Shown: in pieces, positions 25,563-56,300 of the stretch | How the letters are laid out: each line of letters starts with the position of its first letter | Position numbering within the stretch: the first letter of the stretch is position 1 | Assembly: GCA_028571685.1 (NCBI GenBank) | Contig: CM053142.1 | Coordinates: 68,287,296 to 68,351,295, forward strand | From: Heterohyrax brucei | Lineage: Eukaryota > Chordata > Mammalia > Hyracoidea > Procaviidae | Direction: 5' to 3' | Length of the DNA: 64,000 bases | Notes under the pieces: model-generated | The model's database searches: none | Told to the model about the DNA's origin: nothing | What the model saw: only the letters and a program-made list of their open reading frames with translations | Made by a program: the position numbers and the translations under genes

Positions 25563-26499
25563 TTATTTTTTTAAATAATGTTTTATTGTGTTTTCAGTCA
25601 GTGTTTATACAGCACAGTAGGTTCCCACTTGACAGTTTCTGTGCAGATTATTCAGTGACATTGGGTGCATGTTTCACAAGGCGTTGGTCATTCTGGTTGT
25701 TGTATTTAAAGTCATTTAGTTTCCTTGCCCCATACTTTCTCATCATGGCTTTAGAGTAATTGTTGACCAGTTAGTCTCACAGAGATGACTTTTTTAAAGG
25801 GGTACAGTATTCACAGATAATATTCTTTATTTTATGAGCCACTCTGTTGTTTAGCTAAAAGATAACCTCAAGATAGTTTTGGTTCAAGATTTCAAGAGTG
25901 AGGGCAAGTCTAGACAATTCCTCTGCCTTAATGGATCCAGTAAGCGTAGATTTTCTAAGAATTTAAGTTCTGTTTCACATTTTTCTTCCATTCTGTCAGG
26001 ATCCATATACTGTGGCCCTGATCCAAACAGTCATTAGCGGTGGCTGGTAGCCAATGGTTAGTTGGCACCATCTAGTTCTTCTGGTCTCAGGATAGATGAG
26101 GTCATGCATGGTTCATGTAGTCTGTTAGTCCTATAGACTAGTTTTTTTCTGAGTCTTAGGTTTTCTTCTTTCTCTTTTGCTCTGGAAATTTAGAGACTAG
26201 TAATTATATCTTAGATAGCCACGGCCACTCACAGACTTTTAAATCCTCAGATACTACTCACCAAAGTAGGATGTAGAACACAGATTTTATGAACTATATC
26301 ATGCCAATTGACCAGATTGTCCCATACCACAAGTCTATGGTCTTAAGCCTTCAAACTCAGAAAACCAGATTCAAAGGTATTTGGCTATGTCTGAGAGTAT
26401 CCACAACCGTGCCCCTTTGTGGCTTATTATGTATATGAGATATACTGATGCATACACATACTTACATATATGTAAACACATAGTTAATTAAAAGAAAAA

Positions 26500-26634
26500 A
26501 AATTGAAGTCAAATCAATACCAATTTAGAGCAGCCCTACAGGACAGAGTTTCCAAGGAGTGGCTGGTAGATTCAAACTGCTAATTTTTTTTGTCAGCAAC
26601 TGAGCTCTTAACCACTGCACTACCAGGGTTCCAG
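26500..26634 (-). repeat. AfroSINE
   Basis: Minus copy with internal loss: 'agagtttccaaggagtggct' to 'ttaaccactgcactaccagg'. Confidence 0.82.
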
Positions 26635-26749
26635 TTATGTCTGTATATTTATACATACGCACACACCTACACAGTCATACATCATCATTGTCCGCAGTAA
26701 GTTCTGTCAGGACATCATGTGACATGGACATTGTGTAGACACCATATTG

Positions 26750-27081
26750 TACAGGCAGTCCTCCGATTATGAACAAGTTGTTCCTAGGTTGGTTAGTTGA
26801 ATTTGTCCATAAGTCAGAACAGTTAGGTAAGATTCATGTCTAACATCAATCAGTCAAATGTCTTAGTATATAGTGCACCTTCCTATGCATAAGAAACAGA
26901 ATACTTGCAGATGCACCAAAATATCTTTAATAATACAGTACACATCACAAAGTAGTGCCCATTTGTTATTACAGACCATCATGTGTACCTTGAATTTTTA
27001 ATATGATAGGCTTCATGAGGGTTCATTTGTAACTACAGGTTGTACATAAGCTGGCCCTTTTTAACCCAGGAACTGCCTGTA
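26750..27081. mobile_element. Non-autonomous DNA transposon with TA target sites
   Basis: Terminal inverted repeats CAGGCAGT...ACTGCCTG are flanked by TA on both sides. The inner ends (tcctccgattatgaac against the reverse of the right end) are imperfectly inverted. At about 330 bp with no open frame it fits a Tc1/mariner- or pogo-like MITE. I cannot name the family. Confidence 0.6.
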
Positions 27082-27976
27082 TAACATGGGACCGCAGATG
27101 TACATGCAGTCAGATGGATGTGAAGTCAGACATTGCCCAAACGTGTCATGCAGCAGATGACTGTATGTACCCACACATATAAATGCATACATATGTAACC
27201 ACACAGTAGTGATTCTGGTGTTACAAAATTATGTATGCCTTATCCTTTACCAAAAATATCCTTTTATCTTGTCCTCAGTGGCATCACTTACCAAGTTCTG
27301 CATACTTCACCTGCATCCAGTGCTACATTTCCCATCACCTAAAATAACAAATGTCTACTATCTACAGAATTTCCTCTCTACCCCTGTCCCTGGTGACCAC
27401 CAATGAACATTGATCTCTGTAGACCTTTTCTTATAAGAAATTCCATCATACAGTATTTGTCCTTTTGTGACTTTTTACTCAGCATAATGCTCTCCAAATT
27501 CATCCATTTTATGTTTCAAGAACTCCTGTATGGCTGCACAGTAATCTATTGTGTGTATGTACCACATGTTTTTAATCCATCCACTGGTGGGTACATTTTG
27601 CTATTGTGAGTAGTGCTGCAATGAACATAGCTGTGCATGTGTCTGTTGGTGTCTTTTCATCTGGGGTATATACCTAAGAGTGGAAATGCTGGATTACAAA
27701 ATAATTCTAGTTTTTGAGGAAGCCCCATGTCATTTTCCATAGTGGCTATAGCATTTTACAGTCCTATCAGCAATGGATAAGGACTTAGATACTTTCAGAC
27801 ATTTTTCCTAAGGCAGCAGACAAGAGGGTTGTCAATCCAGAAAGGGTGGGTCCAGGACTCCTGGGCCCTGTCTCAAAGTCTGGCAAATTTCATGCTTCCT
27901 CATTGCTCCATCTTTCCCTTCTTAGCCTTCCCACCCCCTACATGTAACAAGATTGCTCCACTTTAGAGAGCTATGC

Positions 27977-28375
27977 CAGCGATTCCCAACCTCAGGGCAG
28001 CTTTACAAGCCTTCAGGCAACATTTGACAATGTCTGCAACAGTCGTTGCATGCTACAGCTCTTGACAAAAATGTCAGCAGTTTGAATCTATCAGGCAGTC
28101 ACTGAAAACTATGGGGCAGTTATACTTTGGCCTTTAGGGTCTAAGAGTCAAAATTGACTCAACGGCAATAGGTTTGGCTTTTGGTTTGGAACAGTTTGAA
28201 CTCACCAGCTGTTCCTCAGAAACCCTACAGGACAGTTCTCTGTCCTACACGGTTGCTAGGAACTGGAGTGGGCTTGATGGCAATGGGTTGAAGAGGACTG
28301 CTACCATCTAGTGCGTAGAGGCCAGGAAATCTGTTAAACATTCTGCAGTGCACAAGACAGCCCTCAACAGTCTGT
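27977..28375 (+). mobile_element. MER5-like hAT element split by SINEs
   Basis: The left arm (27977-28050, 'gcaacatttgacaatgtctg') and right arm (28296-28375, 'atctagtgcgtagaggccag', 'acattctgcagtgcacaaga') together spell the MER5A-type layout. SINE sequence at 28055-28292 separates them. Confidence 0.65.
28055..28292 (+). repeat. Two AfroSINE fragments in tandem
   Basis: The first copy runs about 28055-28190 ('ttgactcaacggcaataggt') and the second about 28191-28292 ('tgatggcaatgggttg'). Both are plus strand, and both lie in the MER5-like element. Confidence 0.78.
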
Positions 28376-30080
28376 GCCAGAAAACCTCCTTTGGACCCAA
28401 GTCTGGCTTGCTGTTTGTGTCCTCCAGTCCCCCCACTATGTTCCCTAATCTCACCTCTAAATGTGGGTGAATGACCTGGCTGCGCTGATGGCATTTCAGG
28501 TCATGATCCTCTCCAGCCCACCAGGGATTCTTTATTGTGAGGAAGGTCTGTGGGAGGTAGAACTCCTCAGGTGCAGGCCATACCGCTAAACCTACCTCCC
28601 CCAAGGCCTGTTCTCTCCTATGCAAGTCCCCAAGCCAGGCCTCTGGTGAATCACCTGGAACAAGAGGCAGCCAATCTGCTGTCTTGGTGATACTGGTGTC
28701 TCTGCTGTCATGACAATAGCAGATTGCATCAATAGTACTTCCTGGGCTCAGAGTTCCCCTTTTTTTTTTAGCACAGAACAGTAATGAAAACTGACAAGCA
28801 TGCAGCAAAGGGGAAGATGGTACCTCAGAATCTGCTTTAGGGAGCACAGCAGCATGGACAGGCTGTAAGGCCCGCTGTAGGGAAAGAGTGATGGACCTGG
28901 TTAAGTCTCAGCAGGGAAGGAACTGGAGTCTGCTTCTGAAGTGTCTCTTCCCTCTCACCAGACTCAAGCTATAGAAAGCTCCCTCTGCAGCATGGCAGTG
29001 GCCACCTTCTCTCACCATCAGGTGTCCTTTTGCCCTGCTCTTGCTCTTCATGAAAAGTCTGGCATCAGACACGCAAATGGGCTGCCAGGCATGGACACAG
29101 CCTTGGCGCTGGGGCCCTAAGGAGGGAAAGCAATCCCAGAAAGGGAAAGACTGGAGCTGGAGTGGGGGTGCAGGACACACTGCTCCCTGCCTTTTAAGAA
29201 AAGGTCGGCTAAACTTAGCCACGGGCTTTCAGCTAGAAGGGCAGGGGGCTGGTCTCAGGTTACACTGAGCCAGCAAAGAGACTTCTGGATCCCACTCCCC
29301 TGCACCTGCTGATGGGCAATGTCCATTACCCCCCCGCCCCCCGCTCACCTCAGAACCCCAGCCCTCCTTTCCCTCCTGTGTGTGGTGTGAGTATGGGGGG
29401 GTGGGCTGCTCCCACCAGGTACCCAAGAAAGACCCTCTTCTCCCCATTTTTCCCTCTCCTGGACTCCTCACCCCGCCCCCATCACCTCCTGGGTGAGCAA
29501 CCAGTGAAGAGGAGTCCCTGGCTCACAGGCTTGCCTGCACGTCCCAGGATGGGGAGGGACTTCCGCCCTCACGTCCTGCTCTCCCGGCTCTGGTCTGGAG
29601 GAGGTGAAAGGGGCAGCCCAGCCTGGGCAGCACAGCCCCCAGCTTCCCAGGAGCGACTTTGTGAGAAGCCTCTGGCTCCGCACCAGCCCAGTGCCCCTGG
29701 GGCCCCAGCCCGAGGCCAAGAGAGCAGCTGGTGCACACAGGGACTGGTTTGTCTGCTCCAATTAACAGGACACTGAGCTGGAGGAGCTGCAGGACACAGT
29801 GACTTTCAGTGCAGAAACCAACCCCCGGGCCTTCTGCTGAGCCACGTTTTCCGGGGCCACAGCTCAGGTCCCCAATTCACAGGCCGGAAGCCGGGGGCTA
29901 TGGGGGTAGGATAGGGCGGAGGTAAGAGGCTAGGGAGGGCTCTGAGGGGGGTTGTGCGCCCCTCCTGGGCCTTTCTGGTGTCACTACCGAAGAACCTCGA
30001 GGAGAGGTTCCTCTTCTTTTCTGCCTCGCTTTTTAAAAAACGTGGAGAGGCAGTGTGGAGCCGCAGACCGACCGGCTCCC
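28376..30080. other. Intergenic sequence between NCAPD2 and GAPDH, no gene recognised
   Basis: The sequence rises in GC toward the right. Open frames of 150-180 codons occur on both strands (for example 28308-28847 minus and 29312-29776 plus), but they overlap one another, lack recognisable domains and are what GC-rich DNA gives by chance. Confidence 0.5.
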
Positions 30081-30590
30081 AAAGTCCTGTCGTTTCATTC
30101 GCACAACAGCTTTGAAGTCTGTGGCTGCCTGATGTCCTTATTTCTTATCGGGGCCCCCATCCTCCAGCTGTGGTCTGACAGTCTGGCCCAGGGCTCCACC
30201 ATAACCACCCCCAACCCCGGTAAATCAGGCCAGTCTCAGCCTCTTTCCTCTCCATCCAAACTCCTGCCATTTCATTCGCACCCAAATTCACTGCCATGGA
30301 GTCAATTCCGACTCAGTGACCCTAGAGGACAGAGTAGAACTACCCCACAGAGTTTCCAAGGTGCACCTGGTGGACTTGAACTGCCGACCTTTGGGTTAGC
30401 CGACGCAGCTCTTAACCACTAAGCGACTAGGATTTTTTTCATTGGTACAACCACTTTAAAGTGTGTGGGTCCATGATGTCCTTATTTTTCATAAAGGTCC
30501 CCATCCTCCGGCTATAGTCCCGCAGCCTGGTCCTGGGCTCCATCACGTCGCTCGCAAATCAGGCCAGTCTCAGCCCCCTCCCCCCTTCAC
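30081..30590 (+). repeat. About 178-bp tandem duplication upstream of GAPDH, second copy split by a SINE
   Basis: Unit 1 starts at 30081 (aaagtcctgtcgtttcattc) and unit 2 at 30259 (aaactcctgccatttcattc). After the SINE, unit 2 resumes at 30437 and follows unit 1 with substitutions: both contain 'gatgtccttattt', 'ccccatcctcc' and 'aaatcaggccagtctcagcc'. Unit 2 ends about 200 bp before the GAPDH TATA box. Confidence 0.8.
30282..30436 (-). repeat. AfroSINE inside the duplication
   Basis: Minus copy. The target-site duplication appears as TTTCATTCGCAC (30270-30281) and TTTCATTGGTAC (30437-30448), with two mismatches. Confidence 0.85.
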
Positions 30591-30780
30591 CCCGCAGCCC
30601 ACACGTCCGGTGCGTGCCCATTTGGAGAGCTAGGGAGGGCCGGGGAGACCGGGATAGGGAGGCCGGGCTACTCGCAGTCTTACGGGCGCACGTAGCTCAG
30701 GCTTCAGCGCCCTTGGGCTGGGAGTGGGCGAGCTGAACCGGAGGCGGGGTTCTCGTCATCGGCTCCACCCCAACCCCGAC

Positions 30781-30788
30781 TATATAAA
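30781..30788 (+). promoter_or_regulatory. GAPDH: GAPDH TATA box (TATATAAA)
   Basis: TATATAAA lies about 25-30 bp before the start of the pyrimidine-rich sequence that matches the human GAPDH 5' UTR (gctctctgctcctc). Transcription should begin near 30810. Confidence 0.85.
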
Positions 30789-30809
30789 TTGAGGCAGCCG
30801 CCTACCGCT

Positions 30810-35325
<4,516 letters not shown>

Positions 35326-35329
35326 ACCT

Positions 35330-37175
35330 CTTGGTTGATTTCATCATTTCCAGAGGTCTAGGATAGAGGGAAGGGAAGCTGAGCTAATGTTGGGGTGAAA
35401 TGTATCTTGGTAAGGGTACTCATAAACCCTGGTGGTACACAGTGGTTAAGAGTTCGGTGGCTAACTGAAAGGCTGGCAGTTCCTTCAAAACACTATCAGG
35501 CAATTCTACTCTGTAGGGTCACTATGAGTCAGATCAACTTGATAGTAAACAGATACGGGTACAACAGGGAGTTTGTACATGACAACCAAGCACAAAATAC
35601 TGGCTTACAGCTCAGCTCTGAGTTCCAGCACCAGGTTACTTGCTATTGGCTGAGCTCCTATGAACCTATGGAAGGTATTAGTATTTAATAGTTAAGAGTC
35701 TGGCACTTGAGTCCATGTGACCATAACAGATTATTTTACCTGAACTGGAATGGCTGGAGTGCCACGGTTCAAACTACTACAGCTCTGGCACTACAACTGA
35801 AATTTCCAATGAAGTGTTTACACTGTCACCTTACCTTGCTATGATGGTATGCAGCACCCAAGGTCTTTAGAAGAGTTTAAGTGGGTAAAATCTTAACAAG
35901 CACCTAGAAACAGAATATGCAGGAAGCCCTAAGCTAATGCCTACCTTCTGTGGTGTGGGGGCAGAACTGAGGTCAGTCGGGACAGGGACAGAACAGTCCC
36001 ACGTTGTACCTGTGGTCCTCGGGTAGGTCATGGGCTTGTTCGGGGGCAGCATGGGCTTGACTGCCACTTTTTCAGGCAAGTTAGAAGGCCCCTGAGCCTC
36101 AATGCACATGCTGGTAATGACGGAGACGGAGACACGGGTGCCCACTGTGCTGTGTCAGTCGGCAGGGCTAGGAAGCTGATAACCAGAAAGTGCTTGAGAC
36201 AGTGACACAAAAGTGCTCGATAAATAACTGCCGGTTTCATTATTATTAAAGATTTCATCCAAATATCCATACAGCCTTCCTAGGCAGTTACACTGAGGTA
36301 TCACTCAATCACGTCTCCCCCATTTCTCGAAGCTTTTCCAAGTCAAGGAAGTCTTTACTCAGCCTCCTGGTATCATGTGACAGACAGATAGGAGGCACAT
36401 CTTCAACTGATGAAGACACCGAGACACCCTGAGCGTGCACACTGTGTGTGTGTGTGCGCACAAGCACGTTCACCTTTTTCCCTATCACTTAGTGCTAAGT
36501 GGGAGCCAAGCAAGAGCTTGGATATCCCTCCAGGATACTGACCAGTCAGATCCAGGAACCGCCTATACGAGGGCACTACGGCCCTTTTAAAGCGTGGCAC
36601 CTCCCAGAGGAAGGACAGAGCCACATCCATCATGTGGGCAGCCATGAGCTTTGGGATTGTACCCTGCCCAGCCCCACTTCCCTCTGCCTGTAACAGGGAG
36701 GGAACACCCTTCAAGTGCAAGTGTTGTACAAGTCATAAATGTCCAGCTTAATCCACTTGATACCAATGCCCGGGCCAGTCAGCACCAGTATGGAATCAAA
36801 GACAGCCGGCACTAGGCCACGGGATGGAGGGAACAGCCAACACATTTCTTACACAGAGCCAGCCAGGGGCCATGTTGCAGTGTGACAGCATTGTAAAGAT
36901 GGGAAAGCAGCAGACACCCACGTGTGGAAGCAGGGTAGTCCCAACTGTGGTGCAAGTCACCCAGGAAGGGCAGGGCCAAACCTAGCTGCAGATCCCACAA
37001 CCCTGGAGGTGCCAAGGAAGAAGCCAAGAAAGGAGCACCCAGGCTCTTGGGGCCAGGCTTGGTGCAGAGGAGCAAGTGGCAGTCCCCTCTGTGGGCCCAC
37101 TGCCACCACCTCTGCCCCAGTGAGTCTCCAACAGGGTGGCGGTGGCACAGGGGGAGCCAAGGCGGAGGCAGGTCC
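35330..37175 (-). other. IFFO1: IFFO1 3' UTR and tail-to-tail spacer with GAPDH
   Basis: In human the IFFO1 and GAPDH 3' ends nearly abut. Here no AATAAA is visible on the minus strand between the IFFO1 stop and GAPDH. An ATTAAA (plus positions 35684-35689, read backwards) is a candidate signal, which would give a 3' UTR of about 1.5 kb. A short (GT)n run lies near 36441-36452. The true end is not settled by sequence alone. Confidence 0.45.
35425..35556 (+). repeat. AfroSINE
   Basis: Plus copy in the GAPDH-IFFO1 junction: 'ggtggtacacagtggttaag' to 'agggtcactatgagtcagat'. Confidence 0.86.
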
Positions 37176-52973
<15,798 letters not shown>

Positions 52974-53199
52974 CTAGTACTCTATGGGCTTTGGTGGCAG
53001 GAAGCCAGTCCTTCTTACATCCCATATTGCCCTCCTCAGAGCCAGAACACCCAAGCTCTAACTGGCAACTCTCCCCACTTCCTGGGTCCCGAGAAAACAG
53101 ATCTAATTAGCAGTACTGAATTGTCCCTTCTCTTCAAAATGTCCCAGTCCCAATCCCCACCCTAGGCTGCAGAGCTAGTACTACTGCCTTCCCCTCCCA

Positions 53200-53355
53200 A
53201 TACTCCAAAACAAAACACAACACCGTTGCCAGAAGTGTATATGTGTATTCAATTTCATGTGTGTACACAGCAGGGAAGCCATCCTCACAGAGGTAAGAGT
53301 TCCACGTCAGTGACAATGGGAATGAGCCACCCCATTCTACTCTTCAACCATCAAT
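53200..53355 (-). other. NOP2: NOP2 3' UTR
   Basis: Short minus-strand 3' UTR. No AATAAA is visible; GAATACA (AATACA near 53246) is a weak candidate signal. The spacer to IFFO1 is only a few hundred bases. Confidence 0.4.
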
Positions 53356-56300
53356 CTAAGATGGCGGTGGCTGGCTACTGCCTCTGGACTCAGATTTCCG
53401 CCTCTTTGCTGGTGGAGGCCGGCTGGGACTAAGAGAGTACATGGTGGGAACATGAGTGGCCTTGGGGGTGTCACTCTGTTTCCAGAAGGTAGCTTTCCTG
53501 AAAGACTGCTCTGGCAACTGCTGTTTTACATTCTCAGGTCCTTTGACCTTACCAAGCGGCTGACCTTGGTCCTCAGGTTTGGGGGTGGACTTCTTCTTGG
53601 AAATGGTGAGCACAGCAGGTGATTCTGAGTCTGTGCCCTTGGGATGGGCCTTCTGCTTTAGAAAGGCAACTTTCTTGGAAGATGGCAGTTTAGGTGACTG
53701 TTGCTTTAGCTTTCTAGCCACCTTTGGTTCCCTGATGATCTCAGCCTTCTCAGCTAGCTGACTGCTATCCTGCAGCTTGGAAGATGCTTGAGCCTTTGCA
53801 ACAGGAGGCACAGTGGACAATTCTGAGTCTCTCCTTTTGGAGATTCCATTCTGTTTCTGGGAGGTGATCTTCTTGGAATGTTTCTGTTTCTGCAGCTTCT
53901 GCATTACCTTCCCAGCCCTTTTGGCCTTCTTGGTTGGCTGACTGCTGTTCTCAGGCTTGGGAGCAACCTGACCCTTCAGGTCAGGTAAATCTGGGTTGGT
54001 AGAGGTGGCTGTTGCAGAATCTCCTGGAGTTAAGATGAAAGAGATGGTATGAAAATACATGAACTTTCTGGTTATTTTTTCTTGACCAAGTATTCCACAT
54101 ACTTAAAGAGAGCCCCTAAGAGCCAAACACCTTGATTCCTATCACTTATCATCTGGCCTTAAGTCCTTCTGAATAGACCAACCTTGTATTAAGAGAAGGG
54201 AGCACTATCCACGCTCAGGCAAAACTGTTTCAAGAGGAAGCTGTGCCCCCTTGAGGACAGTGGGTAACAAGACACTAGTGGGAAAGGTGAATAAACCTAA
54301 AGCACCAACCCATCCACTGCTGTCCAGTCGGGTCCAACTGATAGTGACCCTAGAGGTCAGAGTAAAACTACCCCATAGAGTTCCCAAGGAGTGCCTGGTG
54401 GATTTGAACTTTCGTGGTTAGCAGACAGAGCATTTAACCCACTACACCACCAGGGTGGATTCCACCTGAAGCACAGACTGGGCTTTATTGATCAAGGAAG
54501 ACATTTTTCCCCTACATTAAATTTGATGAAATGAAGAAAAAGAAGGAATACCCACAGCAAATGGAAACAAACTGGTAAGATGTCAATGAGAACTGACACA
54601 CTGAATACATACTTTCAAGTTACAGTAAATTTTGCTAGCATTTCTTAAGTCTTTTGTTCTCTGTTAACATTGAGATGTAACTCTTGCAAAGGTCATTAAC
54701 ATATATATAAGAAATCAAGTCAGTAAATCATGCAGTTTGTATTCAGAAGCTCTCTCTTCCCTCCTCCCTCCTCCCTCCTCCAACAAAACCCAGTGTTATA
54801 TCCCAGCATGCAGAGCTCTCAAGCCTGTTTGAAAACACCCCACCCTTCCCCTGGAGATCTGGGCCAGACTCCTCAGGATGGCTGAAAAAATGATCTGCAA
54901 TTAGTGCGAAGGGCTCTTAGAACTGCTGAGAGCTCCAAGAAGTCCTGTGCCAACCCAGCACAAAGAATGCTGGCCCAGCAGAGAACACTTCCACTAAGTC
55001 AACAGTGGGCCATGAAGGAAAAAAAACCACAGCTCTCAGTGGAAACACATTTTATGCTGAACAGCTGCAGCCACTTGGTAGAAAAAAGGCCCCTATCCCC
55101 ATGAACACTTTAATATACTCTGACGGGGTCCAGGGTTCAAGAATAATTGTGGTTGGGATGACAGAGCTCTCTCATCCAAATGCACAAAGGTTGTGATGAA
55201 AGGCAGAAGGATCACTTACCTGTCTGGGATTGAGGGACAGAATTGGAGAACTTCTTGAACTTAGCGATAAAGAAACCATCCATATTGTGGGTATGAGGAT
55301 AGAAGCGGCGGGTAGAACGCAGACTGGGGTGGAAGCGCCTCTCTCGAAACCGAGTAAAACCTTCCTGGCCAAAGTCTAGACCCGTGGGCACCAGTCGCAC
55401 ATTCCTCTTCTTCAGAGCATAGTCTACCACCCACTCGTTCTCTTCAACCTGGAAACAGCAGGGAGAGACACAAATGGAGATGGAAGGAGGGGAACCAGAG
55501 CTAGAGGTGAAGGACACTCAGCGGGCAGTCAGTCTCCAGCCCTACCCTCCATGGTGAAGGTCTCACCATGATGGAACAGGTGCAGTAGACGAGATAGCCT
55601 CCTGTCTTGGAGGTGGCACTGACAGAGTCTATAGCACTCAGGAGCAATTCCTTCTGAAGGTGAGCACAGCGTTGGATGTCCTTCTCATCCTGTTCCAAGG
55701 AGACACCCAGACATTTCAGAATTTCCAAAGGCATCCTCAGGACAAGAGAGGTGGGCTACCACTGACTGCTCAGTGATCCCCTACCTCACACTCTTGCTCT
55801 GTAAGGCCTAGCCAAGGCCTCTTGCTGGTCCCGCTGCCTGACTTCTCACCTTATTAGTCTTCACAGCTGGGTCCTTGGAGATGACCCCAGTGCCACTACA
55901 AGGGGCATCCAGCAGTACTCGGTCAAAGCCCCCCACCACCTGCGGCAAAGGACAGGTTAATCAGATGTCTTCTGCAACCTGCACATCATCCTTTCTTTCC
56001 TAGAGACAGGTACAAGTGAAAAAGTCATGGAAGGGATACACAGAGGGGCAGTCTCAAATCCCACCTTAGGGAACTGGCGCCCATCGTAGTGGCTGATGAT
56101 GGTATTGGTGACTCCCAGCCGATGCAGGTTGCCTACTACACTCTTGAGCCGCTCAGCACTGGCATCATTAGCAAGGATCACACCTGTGTTCTTCATCAGC
56201 TGGGCTGCAGGGAGGGAGGGAGGGCTGCAGTGCTGACCAGCCAGCTATCCTGCCTCCACACTCACTACCTACCCTCCAGCCCAGGAGTCTGTAGGCAAAG

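Larger units (their letters stand above)
25566..27795 (-). mobile_element. Old L1 (3' UTR and ORF2 tail), interrupted
   Basis: The region after NCAPD2 reads on the minus strand as a decayed L1. The 3' UTR lies at 25566-26450. The ORF2 C-terminal part lies at about 27190-27795, with the familiar reverse signature 'gtgagtagtgctgcaatgaa'. An AfroSINE (26500) and a DNA transposon (26750) interrupt it. Confidence 0.75.

Noticed and set aside
29312..29776. 154-codon frame between NCAPD2 and GAPDH
   Set aside because: Proline- and serine-rich low-complexity translation, opposed by frames of similar length on the other strand. No splice or homology support.
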